DNA from: CBDBDZ01 sp965204215
GTDB taxonomy: Bacteria > Pseudomonadota > Gammaproteobacteria > Pseudomonadales > GM7GCV1
Assembly (NCBI GenBank): GCA_965204215.1
Contig: CBDBDZ010000005.1
Coordinates: forward strand, 1 to 64,000
DNA: 64,000 nt
Direction: 5' to 3'
The translations under genes and the position numbers were made by a program. The notes beneath the pieces were generated by a model. The model made no database searches. It was not told where the DNA came from and saw only the letters and a list, made by a program, of their open reading frames with translations. The first letter of the stretch is position 1. Each line of letters starts with the position of its first letter. Positions 53,593 through 62,733 of this stretch are shown in pieces.

Positions 53593-54915
53593 ATGTCAGA
53601 AACCAACAAACACGCCAATAGCTACGCCTGGTATGTGGTCATATTATGTATGATCGCCTATATTTTTTCGTTTGTTGACCGGCAGATATTAGCACTACTC
53701 ATTGAACCCATTCGAGAAGATCTACAAATCAGCGATACTCAATTCAGTCTACTTAACGGGCTAGCGTTTTCGCTGTTTTACGCCACCATGGGCATACCCA
53801 TTGCGCGTTTAGCAGACAGCCGCTCACGACCAGCTATCATTGCTGCGGGCGTATTCTTGTGGAGCTTAGCAACGGCGGCCACAGGTCTGGGGAAATCATT
53901 TTGGCATATTTTTGTTGCTCGGATGGGCGTAGGAGTCGGCGAAGCGGCTCTATCCCCCGCCGCCTATTCAATGATCACCGATTTATTTCCTAAAGAAAAA
54001 TTAGGCCGCGCATTGGCGGTATATTCGATTGGCTCGTTTATTGGTGGCGGTCTTGCATTTTTAATCGGCGGCGCTGTAATCTCGGCGCTGAGCGAAATGA
54101 AAAATATTTCCATGCCTTTAATGGGTGAGCTAAAGCCGTGGCAAATGACATTTATTATTGTCGGTTTACCTGGCATATTACTTGCATTGATTTTTTCAAT
54201 CACGGTCAAAGATCCAACCCGTTCTACGCAAGCGCTGGCAGGTCAAGCGCCTGAAAGCGAACGCGCCAGTTTTGCAGAAACACTGAAATTTATAAAGCAT
54301 AACGGTCGATTCTTCTTCGCACTCTATGGTGGCTTCACCCTCACCGCAGTTGCGCTCTTTGGCCTATTGTCCTGGCTGCCAGCGTTTCTAGGCCGAGTTT
54401 ACCTCTTAACTCCTGGCGAGATAGGTTTGATTCTTGGCCCCATTATGTTGGTAGCCAATGTTGGAGGCGTTTTATGCAGCGGTTGGTTAACGGATCGGCT
54501 TGAAAAAAATGGCCGAGCCGATGCATCCATGCGCGCTGGCATGATTGGCGCATTTGGACTAGTAATACCAGTTGCGCTGTTCTCAATTATGCCCAGTCAA
54601 AATTTAGCCGTGATATTTATTGCCATCTCACTATTTTTTGCGTCATTTCCTTTGGCAACTTCGGCCACCGCCATGCAATTAGCATCACCCCCGCACATGC
54701 GTGCGCAAGTATCAGCCATATTCTTATTTTTAAATAGCATTATTGGACTAGCGATTGGCTCATTCATCGTCGCATTAATAACCGACTATGTGTTTCAAAG
54801 CGACGCTACAGTCGGCTGGTCAGTTTCAATCGTTTGTAGCATTAGCACGCTCGCCGCTGGAATACTTATTGCACGAGGCCTGCAACCATTTCGAGACTTA
54901 CTAGCAAAATATTAA
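53593..54915 (+). CDS. MFS transporter (Spinster-like)
   Basis: 440-aa major facilitator with about 12 membrane segments. SFVDRQILALLIEPIREDL in helix 1, IARLADSRSRPAII as the loop 2-3 motif and RMGVGVGEAALSPAAYS in helix 4 identify the Spinster/YajR-like subgroup common next to catabolic genes. Substrate unknown; the preceding amidase and amidohydrolase stump suggest an organic acid or amide product. Preceded by GAGGAAAAGAAA, a good ribosome site. Confidence 0.88.
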   Translation: MSETNKHANSYAWYVVILCMIAYIFSFVDRQILALLIEPIREDLQISDTQFSLLNGLAFSLFYATMGIPIARLADSRSRPAIIAAGVFLWSLATAATGLGKSFWHIFVARMGVGVGEAALSPAAYSMITDLFPKEKLGRALAVYSIGSFIGGGLAFLIGGAVISALSEMKNISMPLMGELKPWQMTFIIVGLPGILLALIFSITVKDPTRSTQALAGQAPESERASFAETLKFIKHNGRFFFALYGGFTLTAVALFGLLSWLPAFLGRVYLLTPGEIGLILGPIMLVANVGGVLCSGWLTDRLEKNGRADASMRAGMIGAFGLVIPVALFSIMPSQNLAVIFIAISLFFASFPLATSATAMQLASPPHMRAQVSAIFLFLNSIIGLAIGSFIVALITDYVFQSDATVGWSVSIVCSISTLAAGILIARGLQPFRDLLAKY

Positions 54916-55256
54916 CCCTATGACGCGCTATGGTGAACTCAAGCCTCACATTACAACTATGAGTAAATTCACTATCGAACTGTAACTCTTCAAAACGAGA
55001 GCAAACTGGTTTTTACGAACAATAAAAGGATAACAAAAAGAAAAGTTACTTATGCATAAGTCATTGATTTTTATGGTGGCTATGGGTAAACCTGAAAAAG
55101 CTTTTCGCTATGTTTCAGGCTGTTTCGCGGTCTATGTAAAATAGATATAATTCAAAGACTTAATGTTCAGCCTGTTTCAGGTGGTTTCCCTACAGCGCAA
55201 CACAAACGGTATACGTTTGTGTATACATTTTAGCCCTTTGAGTTCAGTTCCCGACC
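54916..55256. other. junction between catabolic region and integrase island
   Basis: About 340 bp without a gene. It contains TGTTTCAGG twice (near 55108 and 55172), an inverted repeat before the integrase (55200-55222) and, on the minus strand near 55069-55090, a stretch ending ATAGCCACCA that recalls the 3' end of a tRNA-Met gene. No complete tRNA is present. This is where an attachment site would be expected. Confidence 0.45.
55200..55222. promoter_or_regulatory. perfect 9-bp inverted repeat upstream of integrase
   Basis: ACACAAACG, GTATA, CGTTTGTGT: a perfect 9-bp inverted repeat with a 5-bp centre, 34 bp before the integrase ATG. It could be an operator controlling integrase expression or an arm-type recombination site. 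Confidence 0.55.
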
Positions 55257-56438
55257 ATGATTACAGACATACAATTAAGAAACGCCAAGCCAGAAATAAA
55301 CGACTACACCATAAAAGTAGACAAGGGCTTATCCCTATTAGTTAAGAAAACAGGCAGTAAATTATGGCGTTTCAGATACTCATTCGCTGGTAAACGTTGC
55401 ATGATTTCAGTGGGGAAATACCCGCAAGTGACTATTAAACAAGCTAGAGCCAAGCAACAAGAATATCATGGACTACTGTCTCAAAACATAAATCCATCGA
55501 CCAGTAAAAAAATAGAACGACTTAACCAAGGCAATGACCAAACATTTACAGGTGTCGCGTTAGAGTGGTACGCTAAGAATTACGAGCAAGGCAACCTAAA
55601 GCATAAAAAAAACATATTAAGACGATTAGAGTTATATGCGTTCCCGACTATTGGCAAACTACCGATAGAGGAAATTAAAGCTCCCATGTTATTTAATATC
55701 ATCGAATCAATTCAGCAGACAGGACATGTTGAAACGGGTAAGCGTGTAAACGGTATTTGTAGCCTCGTGTTTCGCTACGGAGTTGCTAAAGGTTATTGTG
55801 ACAGAGATATAACACAAGACTACAGAGGAATGCTGAAAACAGCAAAATCCAAACACTTAGCAACACTCACCAAACCCGAAGAGATTGGCGAGCTGTTACG
55901 AGATATGAAAAGTTATCACGGCAAACCTATTGTAAAAACTGCATTACTTATTTCACCTTATGTTTTTGTGCGTCCGAACGAACTTGTTAACTCAACATGG
56001 GATAATATCGACTTTGAAAATTCACACTGGCTCATCCCTGCCGAGTTTATGAAAATGAACCGTGACCACCTCATACCATTTCCTCAGCAAGTAAAGTCAT
56101 TACTAGAAGCACTTTACCCTATCACCTGTGATAGTAAATACATTTTTCCCAGTGATAGAGACCAAGCAAAATTTATGAATGCTCAAACGATCAATCAAAC
56201 CCTCAAACGCATTAATGATGGTAAATACAAGGGGCGCATTGTGTCACATGGTTTTCGTGGCATGGCTTCCACCATTCTCAATGAGCATAAATTTCGTAGT
56301 GATGTGATTGAAAAACAACTCGCTCACCAAGAAAGTAATAAGGTTCGAAACGCTTACAATCATGCCGAGTACCTCAAAGAACGTACTGAAATGGTGCAGT
56401 GGTATGCTGACTATCTTGATGGACTTGCGCGTGAATGA
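55257..56438 (+). CDS. tyrosine-recombinase integrase (P4-type, DUF4102)
   Basis: 393-aa site-specific integrase. The N-terminal DUF4102 domain (MITDIQLRNAKPEINDYTIK, WRFRYSFAGKRCMISVGKYP) is typical of integrases of genomic islands that insert at tRNA ends. The catalytic domain has Arg in VFVRPNELVN, His-x-x-Arg in VSHGFRGMAS, His in LAHQESN and the Tyr nucleophile in RNAYNHAEYL. All active-site residues are present. It marks the left edge of the island. Confidence 0.95.
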   Translation: MITDIQLRNAKPEINDYTIKVDKGLSLLVKKTGSKLWRFRYSFAGKRCMISVGKYPQVTIKQARAKQQEYHGLLSQNINPSTSKKIERLNQGNDQTFTGVALEWYAKNYEQGNLKHKKNILRRLELYAFPTIGKLPIEEIKAPMLFNIIESIQQTGHVETGKRVNGICSLVFRYGVAKGYCDRDITQDYRGMLKTAKSKHLATLTKPEEIGELLRDMKSYHGKPIVKTALLISPYVFVRPNELVNSTWDNIDFENSHWLIPAEFMKMNRDHLIPFPQQVKSLLEALYPITCDSKYIFPSDRDQAKFMNAQTINQTLKRINDGKYKGRIVSHGFRGMASTILNEHKFRSDVIEKQLAHQESNKVRNAYNHAEYLKERTEMVQWYADYLDGLARE

Positions 56439-56458
56439 AAATAATCGTTGCAATACTT

Positions 56459-56713
56459 TTATCTGCTCTCTTTTTGTATTCGTTGCTTCAAATCCATTGC
56501 ATATTCCACAAAATCGACACCAATAGCTTCGCAAAATTGATAGGACTCCAACAAATCTAATCGTCTTTCTTTGCGCTCACACCTACTGACGAAAGTTTGG
56601 GTTGCGTCAAGCCTTTCTGCTAGCTCAATTTGTGAAATACCCGCATCGACACGTCTTTGCTTTAGCATGTCCACAGCAATTTCATATTTTCTTGAATGGA
56701 TACTTTTAATCAT
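56459..56713 (-). CDS. XRE-family helix-turn-helix regulator
   Basis: 84-aa Cro/CI-type DNA-binding protein. The helix-turn-helix spans about residues 20-60 (AGISQIELAERLDATQTFVS, then RCERKERRLDLLE). The C-terminal part (EAIGVDFVEYAMDLK) is a short tail. It converges on the integrase gene and has a set of TAGCCTA repeats upstream, likely its own operator and that of the divergent surface gene. Confidence 0.9.
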   Translation of the reverse strand: MIKSIHSRKYEIAVDMLKQRRVDAGISQIELAERLDATQTFVSRCERKERRLDLLESYQFCEAIGVDFVEYAMDLKQRIQKESR

Positions 56714-56767
56714 GATTTCTATCTCGTTTGTTTTTCGAGAATAGAGCCTAATTTGGATTAATACTAA

Positions 56768-56819
56768 TTAGGCTAGCCTAAATAAGAATAGCCTATATAC
56801 GAATAGCCTAAAAACGTAT
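56768..56819. promoter_or_regulatory. 15-bp iterated repeats and palindrome between XRE and surface genes
   Basis: Perfect palindrome TAGGCTAGCCTA, then TAGCCTA repeated at 15-bp intervals (AGCCTA at 56775, 56790 and 56805): TAGCCTAAATAAGAA, TAGCCTATATACGAA, TAGCCTAAAAACGTA. The spacing of about 1.5 helical turns and the position in a divergent XRE promoter suggest an operator array; an iteron role is an alternative. Confidence 0.7.
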
Positions 56820-56911
56820 ATATTTGCAAAAATATATCGTTGATATAGACCTATTTCAATCGCTAGTAATAGGCATTTACTTATTTAAGAAACCACTGAT
56901 GGATTTTTATT

Positions 56912-58747
56912 ATGATAAAAATAAACTTGACATTCGTATTATTTCCTTACAATAGTAGTTATTCAGGCAAATCCAAAGCCATGAATTTATATTCTAAAAA
57001 AATACATATGGAACTAAGGAAAACAAGGATCGCACTCAGCGCGGCAGCAGCTATAGCTACTGGTGCTCAGGCACAAGATGCTCAGGCAGGAGAAGTGTCA
57101 TTTAATCAATGGGCACAAGAGAATCCAGAAGCAGCAACAATGGCTTTAAACAATAGGTCAGTTCAGCAAGAAACAGCGGAAAGAGTAATTGAGGGAAGAA
57201 AAACCACACAAGCTCAAGTGGCAGAGAGTCTCAATCCTACAAACAATGAATGGCGCATCGGTGTGCAAGGCAGTGATAATTTACGACAACTTAACAGCTC
57301 ATTTAATTACAAAAACTTTGGTGTGGGACTACAGCTAACAGACACCGATAATGTTGAGCAATACGCATTCACTGCGGGTTTAAGATTTACTCCAGCGCAA
57401 GCATCGGCTCTTTCTCGAGTACTCGAAAATGGTCAAATCAAAGTATCACTGGTTGAATCAGAGGTACAAAACGCGATTGCTAATTTTGATGAAACAGGGG
57501 CAGGGTTTGAATTTATATTTAATCTAAGAAATGCCATTTTAAAGCAAATTTCTGTTTTTCATAGTGATCATGATATTGATATCACCGATGGCTCAGATCA
57601 ATTTAGGGTATCAGGACAAGAGATTCAAAGTAGTGTAGCAAACACTAGCACAGCATCGACCAACACCCAAACTACTACCGTTACAACTACTACCAGCGAA
57701 GTGAGAAATGTTGCTGAAGATGTAACTCAAACGGGTATACGAGCCTTAATAAGTCTTAGCAAAGATTTAGACGTGGCACTCGCGTATACCAGAGACTCAC
57801 TGGGTGAATCACTTACATCAGCAGGGTTTGAGTATAGAATCAATAAGGGGTGGTTTATCAAGGCAGACTATCAAGAGACTCGAAGATTTAGTGGCAACGA
57901 AGTGCAAGATATTGCTTCTCTCACGGCTCATTATAACAAAGGTGCATTTTCCGCTTTTGCGGGTGTACGAGATAACGGAATAGGCACAGAGCCATATGCA
58001 GGGATTCAATATCGAGTGAATTTTGGAGGAGTTTCTCAAGAATCGAGTCGAAGTATAGCTAGTTCTCTCACGAGTCCGGTGGCGAGTGCTACTGAGCTTC
58101 ATCCACATGCTATTTCACAGGAGACTCGTTCAACTGAGAATACTTCTGTTTCTGAGCAGGTGAATAATATTGCGACGGGTGGTATTTCAAACATTACTAC
58201 GACGACAGATTCTTGCTCACTAGATTTCAATGTTTCTGATCTTGACGGTGTTGAGTCTGTGATGGTTCGTTTATCCACTGGAGAAATTCAATTATTTTCT
58301 ACATCATCTGGCACCGCAACGTTCACGGGTCTTACAGACAATACAACCTTTGGCATTGAACTACTTGCCACCACACAAGACGGTATCAACGGTTCATCTA
58401 ACCAGCAACTCCTTGCTTCAGCTCAATGTACCACCCCAGAAATTGAGCCTGCCATTTCAACCCCTGTCATAGACACTATAGGGACTTGGGATATTACGGA
58501 CAATGGAGGAGCAGGAGGGATTTTTGCTTCAAGGTTCACTATTACTGGAAGTGATATTCAGCAAGGTGCTGTATTTAGAATTCTTACTCCAGTAAGAGGG
58601 CTTACTATTGATTCAAATACAGGGGTTCTTACTTTCGATGAAGATGTTTCAGGTATGCAGTCTCTTGCTGTCACGGTTCAAGTGACCAACACAGATGGAG
58701 GAACTGACACCGATACGTTTACTTTAAACATTACCGACAACCTTTAA
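56912..58747 (+). CDS. secreted/outer-membrane protein with beta-rich N-part and cadherin-like C-part
   Basis: 611 aa from the first ATG; in-frame ATGs at 56981 and 57008 are alternatives, and the signal peptide (MELRKTRIALSAAAAIATG, ending GAQAQ) starts at 57008. Residues ~110-370 alternate short strands and turns (AFTAGLRFTPAQA, DLDVALAYTRDSL, GAFSAFAGVRDNG, PYAGIQYRVNFGG) like an outer-membrane barrel. A Ser/Thr-rich linker follows, then an Ig-like segment and a C-terminal cadherin/He_PIG-like repeat (GLTIDSNTGVLTF, TFTLNITDNL). No named family recognised. First gene of a three-gene set whose later members have strong Shine-Dalgarno sequences. Confidence 0.75.
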   Translation: MIKINLTFVLFPYNSSYSGKSKAMNLYSKKIHMELRKTRIALSAAAAIATGAQAQDAQAGEVSFNQWAQENPEAATMALNNRSVQQETAERVIEGRKTTQAQVAESLNPTNNEWRIGVQGSDNLRQLNSSFNYKNFGVGLQLTDTDNVEQYAFTAGLRFTPAQASALSRVLENGQIKVSLVESEVQNAIANFDETGAGFEFIFNLRNAILKQISVFHSDHDIDITDGSDQFRVSGQEIQSSVANTSTASTNTQTTTVTTTTSEVRNVAEDVTQTGIRALISLSKDLDVALAYTRDSLGESLTSAGFEYRINKGWFIKADYQETRRFSGNEVQDIASLTAHYNKGAFSAFAGVRDNGIGTEPYAGIQYRVNFGGVSQESSRSIASSLTSPVASATELHPHAISQETRSTENTSVSEQVNNIATGGISNITTTTDSCSLDFNVSDLDGVESVMVRLSTGEIQLFSTSSGTATFTGLTDNTTFGIELLATTQDGINGSSNQQLLASAQCTTPEIEPAISTPVIDTIGTWDITDNGGAGGIFASRFTITGSDIQQGAVFRILTPVRGLTIDSNTGVLTFDEDVSGMQSLAVTVQVTNTDGGTDTDTFTLNITDNL

Positions 58748-58773
58748 AACTAATTCTCTAGGAGGAATTTCAA

Positions 58774-59460
58774 ATGAAGCAACTATTTACATTAAGCTGT
58801 ATTATTTTTCTTGGTGCTTGTGCGCCTAAATTTTCAGAACAAGAGATATCCCAAGCTCGTTTGGATATGCAGGCAAGCCAAGATAAAGTCAGTGCGTTAC
58901 AAAACGAACTAATGGCAAACAAAGCTTATAGTGAGGGTAGTTGTACTACACCTGCACGATATAAAAAACCGACACCCTATGTCACGAACGAAGAAGAAGC
59001 CAAAGACTATTCGTATGCCTATTGCTTGAGTCCGTTGGCTTGTGATGTTAATGAGTCAGCGCTTGACTTAGATAGTGCTGCGGAACGCTTTTTAGGGAGT
59101 GAACTCTGTAGTCGTTATACAGATCAATTAAGAACTGATGGACAAATAACCAACAATACAGTCCTTAATATCTTTGAAGCATTTGTAGACTCTCGATGTG
59201 AACAGGAGTCTACGGGTTTTTGGGCTGGACTTTGGAGGGCAAGCAATTGCGTTGCGTCTGCTTCAGCAAAAATAACAAAACTGGCTCAGCTAAAAAACTG
59301 TTTAAATAATAAACACAAGCAATACTTAAAAGATTCTCAGGATTGGTTGCACTATCCTATAACGGAGAGACAAGCCTGCGAGTCATTGCAAGTACAACTT
59401 GATCAAACTCAACAGGATTTAGTACAAAAAACAGCTATTTACCAGCTAATGATTTACTAG
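58774..59460 (+). CDS. hypothetical lipoprotein, Cys-rich
   Basis: 228 aa. A lipoprotein signal (MKQLFTLSCIIFLGAC) is followed by a coiled-coil-like helix (QARLDMQASQDKVSALQNEL) and a Cys-containing middle with about eight cysteines. GGAGGA lies 8 bases before the ATG. It follows the surface protein gene by 26 bp and is followed by a small membrane protein, so the three probably form one envelope unit. No family recognised. Confidence 0.75.
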   Translation: MKQLFTLSCIIFLGACAPKFSEQEISQARLDMQASQDKVSALQNELMANKAYSEGSCTTPARYKKPTPYVTNEEEAKDYSYAYCLSPLACDVNESALDLDSAAERFLGSELCSRYTDQLRTDGQITNNTVLNIFEAFVDSRCEQESTGFWAGLWRASNCVASASAKITKLAQLKNCLNNKHKQYLKDSQDWLHYPITERQACESLQVQLDQTQQDLVQKTAIYQLMIY

Positions 59461-59470
59461 GAGAACATTA

Positions 59471-59842
59471 ATGATTGCTTTGCGAATTTTTCAAGTTACC
59501 TCTCTCTTGATTGCTATCCTTGCCTTTGTGACAGACGAAGAATACATAGGTGATGTGACAGTTGAAGACCTGAGTCAGGTAATTTCTTTTATAGCTAACG
59601 TTGTTTGGGCGTTTATAAAACTGGTCATTACCAATGTAGTATTATTAGTCAGTATTTTGGCTACTATTCCTGTATTTATTGTAGATATAGCGATTGAGAA
59701 TAATTATCTCAGTAGTATGTGGAGTTGGTCTTGGAATACAGTCTCTGTAGATTGGTTTTGGCATCAAACCAAAGGTATTGAGTTGATTTTTATTTTTCTA
59801 ATGTCTACTACAATTGGCTTTTTGTTTCCTCCGTCAAACTAA
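59471..59842 (+). CDS. hypothetical small membrane protein
   Basis: 123 aa with hydrophobic segments near residues 4-20, 38-75 and 103-119, and a Trp-rich stretch between (MWSWSWNTVSVDWFW). GGAG lies 7 bases before the ATG. No family recognised. Last gene of the three-gene set; its stop is only 15 bp from the TAG of the recoded gene on the other strand. Confidence 0.7.
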   Translation: MIALRIFQVTSLLIAILAFVTDEEYIGDVTVEDLSQVISFIANVVWAFIKLVITNVVLLVSILATIPVFIVDIAIENNYLSSMWSWSWNTVSVDWFWHQTKGIELIFIFLMSTTIGFLFPPSN

Positions 59843-59857
59843 TAAAACGACGGTTTT

Positions 59858-62209
59858 CTATTCAAATCTGATGGATTTAATTCCTCGCTCATCTGCATTG
59901 AGTTGAAGCAATGAGACTGTTCAAAATTTAGATACACCAATCCAAAAATCACCCGTTGATGCGCCGTAGTCCCCATTGAGTTGTAGACCTGTTGATTGAC
60001 CATTCAACGATATAAAATCATCGGCGTTTCGAGATAGCGTAATCGTATTGATAGGGTCGATACAAAATTCGGGGATTTGCTCTTTTTGAAAACAAATTTT
60101 ATCTTGGTTTCATGTGAAAAATTCATTAACAAAAAACAATTTCAAATCTTGGTCTCAGTTTGGTTTATAAAGTAAATATTGCGCATTTCAATCAACTCAA
60201 ATGCTTGGCGTATCATGGAGTTCAATCGTGATAGCAAATTCTCAGCTAAGGTTTATTGAGTCGGCAAGACTCGATACCTTGCTGCCGATTGCTACATTCG
60301 TGAAATAATGTAGGCACTGATTGTCGTAGACTGCGTAACCTGGATTACAACTGACATTACCTAGAGTTCGTCAGGATATTTCCCATCTGTGATTAACCAC
60401 ATCCTGACGAGTACAAGTAGCTGTTGCTTGCTGTTGACGTTCACCATTTGGGATATCCACAGTTCTTTGTACTAGTTGTGAGGCTGATGGAGCTCCTGCT
60501 GGAATGGTAATGCTTGAATCACTAGACCAACCATCTGGTAGTTCTGAAATAGGGCAGTTTAGTGTCGCTAAAACAGCTTCACACTCACCACTTGAGTTTT
60601 CTGTAAATCCATCTACACAATCAACTCTAGAAGTTTCCTCAAAACTCCAAGTCCATGTTTCAGGATTACAATCAGCTGTCAGTGTGTAATTGATAGTACC
60701 GTGAGCTATGTCTTTAGATGTACTTCCAGTATAAGGTTCAGATTGCTCTGGTATATTATATTCGTTTCCTGATTCAGTCACAGTGTGGTTTTTAGCAGGG
60801 CAGACAATAGTTTCAGGCTCATCTTCCTCAACATCTTCCTCGCGATGATCATAGCTGAGTTCGGTGGTTGTGCCAGTGATGCGCGAACATATCTGCTTGC
60901 CTGCTAGGTCTTTACAAAAAGATAACTCAACCTGAATAGGTAGATGCTTATCAGCATCATCACGGGATGGCAAGATAAAACTGTGTTGACCGATATTTTC
61001 AGTATCCCAATTACCATTATTTAGAACCCGAGCTTGGTAGCCTAAACTATTTTGTTCGTGATTGACGGCGCTATTGTCCAATTGTACTTTAAGATAGTTA
61101 GCATCTGATTGAAATACAGGGTTCATCACGAGCGTCACTGTATCAGTGTCATCATTGTAGGCAAGCAATTTAGTCCTGAGACTCTCAATGAGACTTCAGA
61201 CTCATCGTGAAATATCAGTGTTTATAGAATCAACTTCATCACCCCCACTAGCCTCTATAGTAGTACCAACAGAACCACCTCTACTTACTTCAACACTTCA
61301 AGAGACCACTTCAATCTTTCCACTTGAATCCATTCAAAATATCGTTCCACGAACAGCAGCCGTAGTGTCTCAAGCAGTTACCTTAAATTCAGAACTCGCT
61401 CACATCTGAGTCGCATTCACCCAAATCACACCTGCCTCAAGTACCAACGATACCCGAGAAACCAAAGAATTATCCTCAGGATACAACATTTCATCTAACT
61501 CTACAGTAGTTTCCTGGTGCTCGCTCCCCAGCACAGACTTTGAACCATCAGCGAAATAGAGAGTTAATTGCTTGCCAGCTGGTACAGTAATCCTAGATCA
61601 TGCCTCAAAAACCTGCCGGACCCGATAGCCACCAAAATCAAGATCAGCAACCCGAGCATTGAGTGCTAACTCATCAGGATTGTAAGGGAAATAATCTCGT
61701 GAACCATCGTAGACAAAATTAGGTCAATTATACTCACGAATCAAATTATAAGGTCATTGCTGAGCCCGATAATTTCACTCAACCACCGATTGAGCCACCC
61801 CGTCCTCTCGAATAATCCCCGCAATCTCAAACTGATTATCGTGAATCATCTTCCCGTAGGCATAATAAGCACCCGTAAACTGATCCAGTGGGAGATAACT
61901 CAAATATTTATTCGGGAGACTATCATGAGTCACCTGCCCATACACTCAGTATGCAGAAACAGCATTTGCCTCACTGTAACTTGTATCTATAGTAAACCAA
62001 TTTGTGTTTCCCCTAGGATCGGGAAGAGACTGGTTTTCTTGTATATAACTCATAAAACCATTATCAAGCGTGTTGATATCTGCTATCGTGCGAGTATTGA
62101 GAGTCTTTGTTTTTGTATTTGAATGCAAGGTAGATACCGTGATAGCAAGCAGAATAATAATGGTTATAGCAACAATTATCTCCACAAAAGAAAATCCTTT
62201 TTTATTCAT
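59858..62209 (-). CDS. UGA-recoded prepilin-like FecR-domain protein (code 25-like)
   Basis: One frame of 784 codons with no TAA or TAG before the final TAG (59860-59858) but 18 TGA codons, at residues 88, 145, 152, 162, 204, 270, 280, 292, 304, 336, 338, 613, 656, 671, 674, 685, 700 and 763. Read as Gly, the protein is coherent: prepilin N-terminus (MNKKGFSFVEIIVAI, Glu5 conserved), a segment with QQGPYNLIREYNGPNFVYDG, a FecR-like domain (AAVRGTIFGMDSSGKIEVVS, then GSVEV) in which two TGA fall on conserved Gly sites, a Cys-rich middle and a lectin-like C-terminus ending IKSIRFE. TGG encodes Trp elsewhere in it. In this host it would be a pseudogene unless UGA is suppressed. Gracilibacteria/Absconditabacteria origin inferred. 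Confidence 0.85.
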
Positions 62210-62458
62210 AGTTTGAAACTTATTATTATCTGTTTGAGAGTATTCATAAAAATAGCTAAAGCAAGGTAAAATATTTTTTTAAGATAAATTTAATATTACA
62301 AGTACCAATATGCGCTTTAGTCCATGATGCTCTAAAACCAAATCACTCACGCGCGATTACCTGAAAGTGGGCATAGAGAACGTATAGAATTGCCCTTTAT
62401 TGTTGTAGTCACTCAAGAACACACACAGCTAGAAGTATTGACTGGCTTTAGAATGTTG
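62210..62458. other. A/T-rich right flank of the recoded gene
   Basis: About 250 bp. The first ~110 bp are strongly A/T-rich and would hold the promoter of the recoded gene; the rest has higher GC, so the boundary between foreign and host-like DNA is probably near 62300-62340. No repeats marking an insertion were seen. Confidence 0.4.
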
Positions 62459-62730
62459 CTAAGGGTCGATAATATCCGACACATAAACAACAGCATTTTC
62501 TTCGTCCACCTCACAAATTAACCAATGCCCATCACCACCTTGCCTTGATAATTTTTGTTCAGAGCCTTGCCTATATGGGGCATGGTTTCAAGCCTTTCAA
62601 TGGCGCGAAAAATCTCATCACGAAACGCGACAGCCACACTATTGGTTTGGCTGGTTTCGAGTTTGAAAGATAAAATTGCTTGCAGTTGTTCAAATGTCGA
62701 ATCGTACACTTGAACACGATATTTTTTCAT
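62459..62730 (-). pseudogene. ParE/RelE-family toxin with frameshift
   Basis: The first frame (62730 to 62518) reads MKKYRVQVYDSTFEQLQAIL, then RDEIFRAIERLETMPHIGKA and ends KVVMGIG-stop. The overlapping frame continues GDGHWLICEVDEENAVVYVS, then DIIDP and TAG at 62461-62459, a typical toxin C-terminus. Joining them needs loss of one base or a -1 slip near GGTGGTG at about 62528. The whole toxin would be ~90 aa, normal for the family. Either a disabled toxin, a sequencing error or programmed frameshifting. The antitoxin-like gene lies 3 bp upstream. Confidence 0.75.
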
Positions 62731-62733
62731 GCG

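Noticed and set aside
55060..55100. Possible attachment site made of a tRNA-Met 3' end (ATAGCCACCA on the minus strand)
   Set aside because: Only about 10 bases fit; the T-arm does not, and I found no second copy at the right side of the island.
59828..59855. Terminator with CCGTC/GACGG arms at the end of the small membrane protein gene
   Set aside because: Only 5 bp of stem with a 13-base loop; too weak to list.
60371..61168. A separate 265-aa protein on the minus strand
   Set aside because: It is an internal segment of the recoded gene between two TGA codons, in the same frame as the pieces on both sides.
59858..62209. TGA codons as selenocysteine or as tryptophan (code 4)
   Set aside because: Eighteen scattered sites do not fit selenoproteins, Trp is already encoded by TGG in the same frame, and the FecR-like positions call for Gly.
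61946..62209. An independent 87-aa prepilin gene
   Set aside because: It is the N-terminus of the recoded gene; the frame continues coherently past TGA.
62333..62520. Plus-strand open frame containing THARLPESGHRERIELP
   Set aside because: No start codon, a TAA right before it, and its right part is antisense to the toxin C-terminus.
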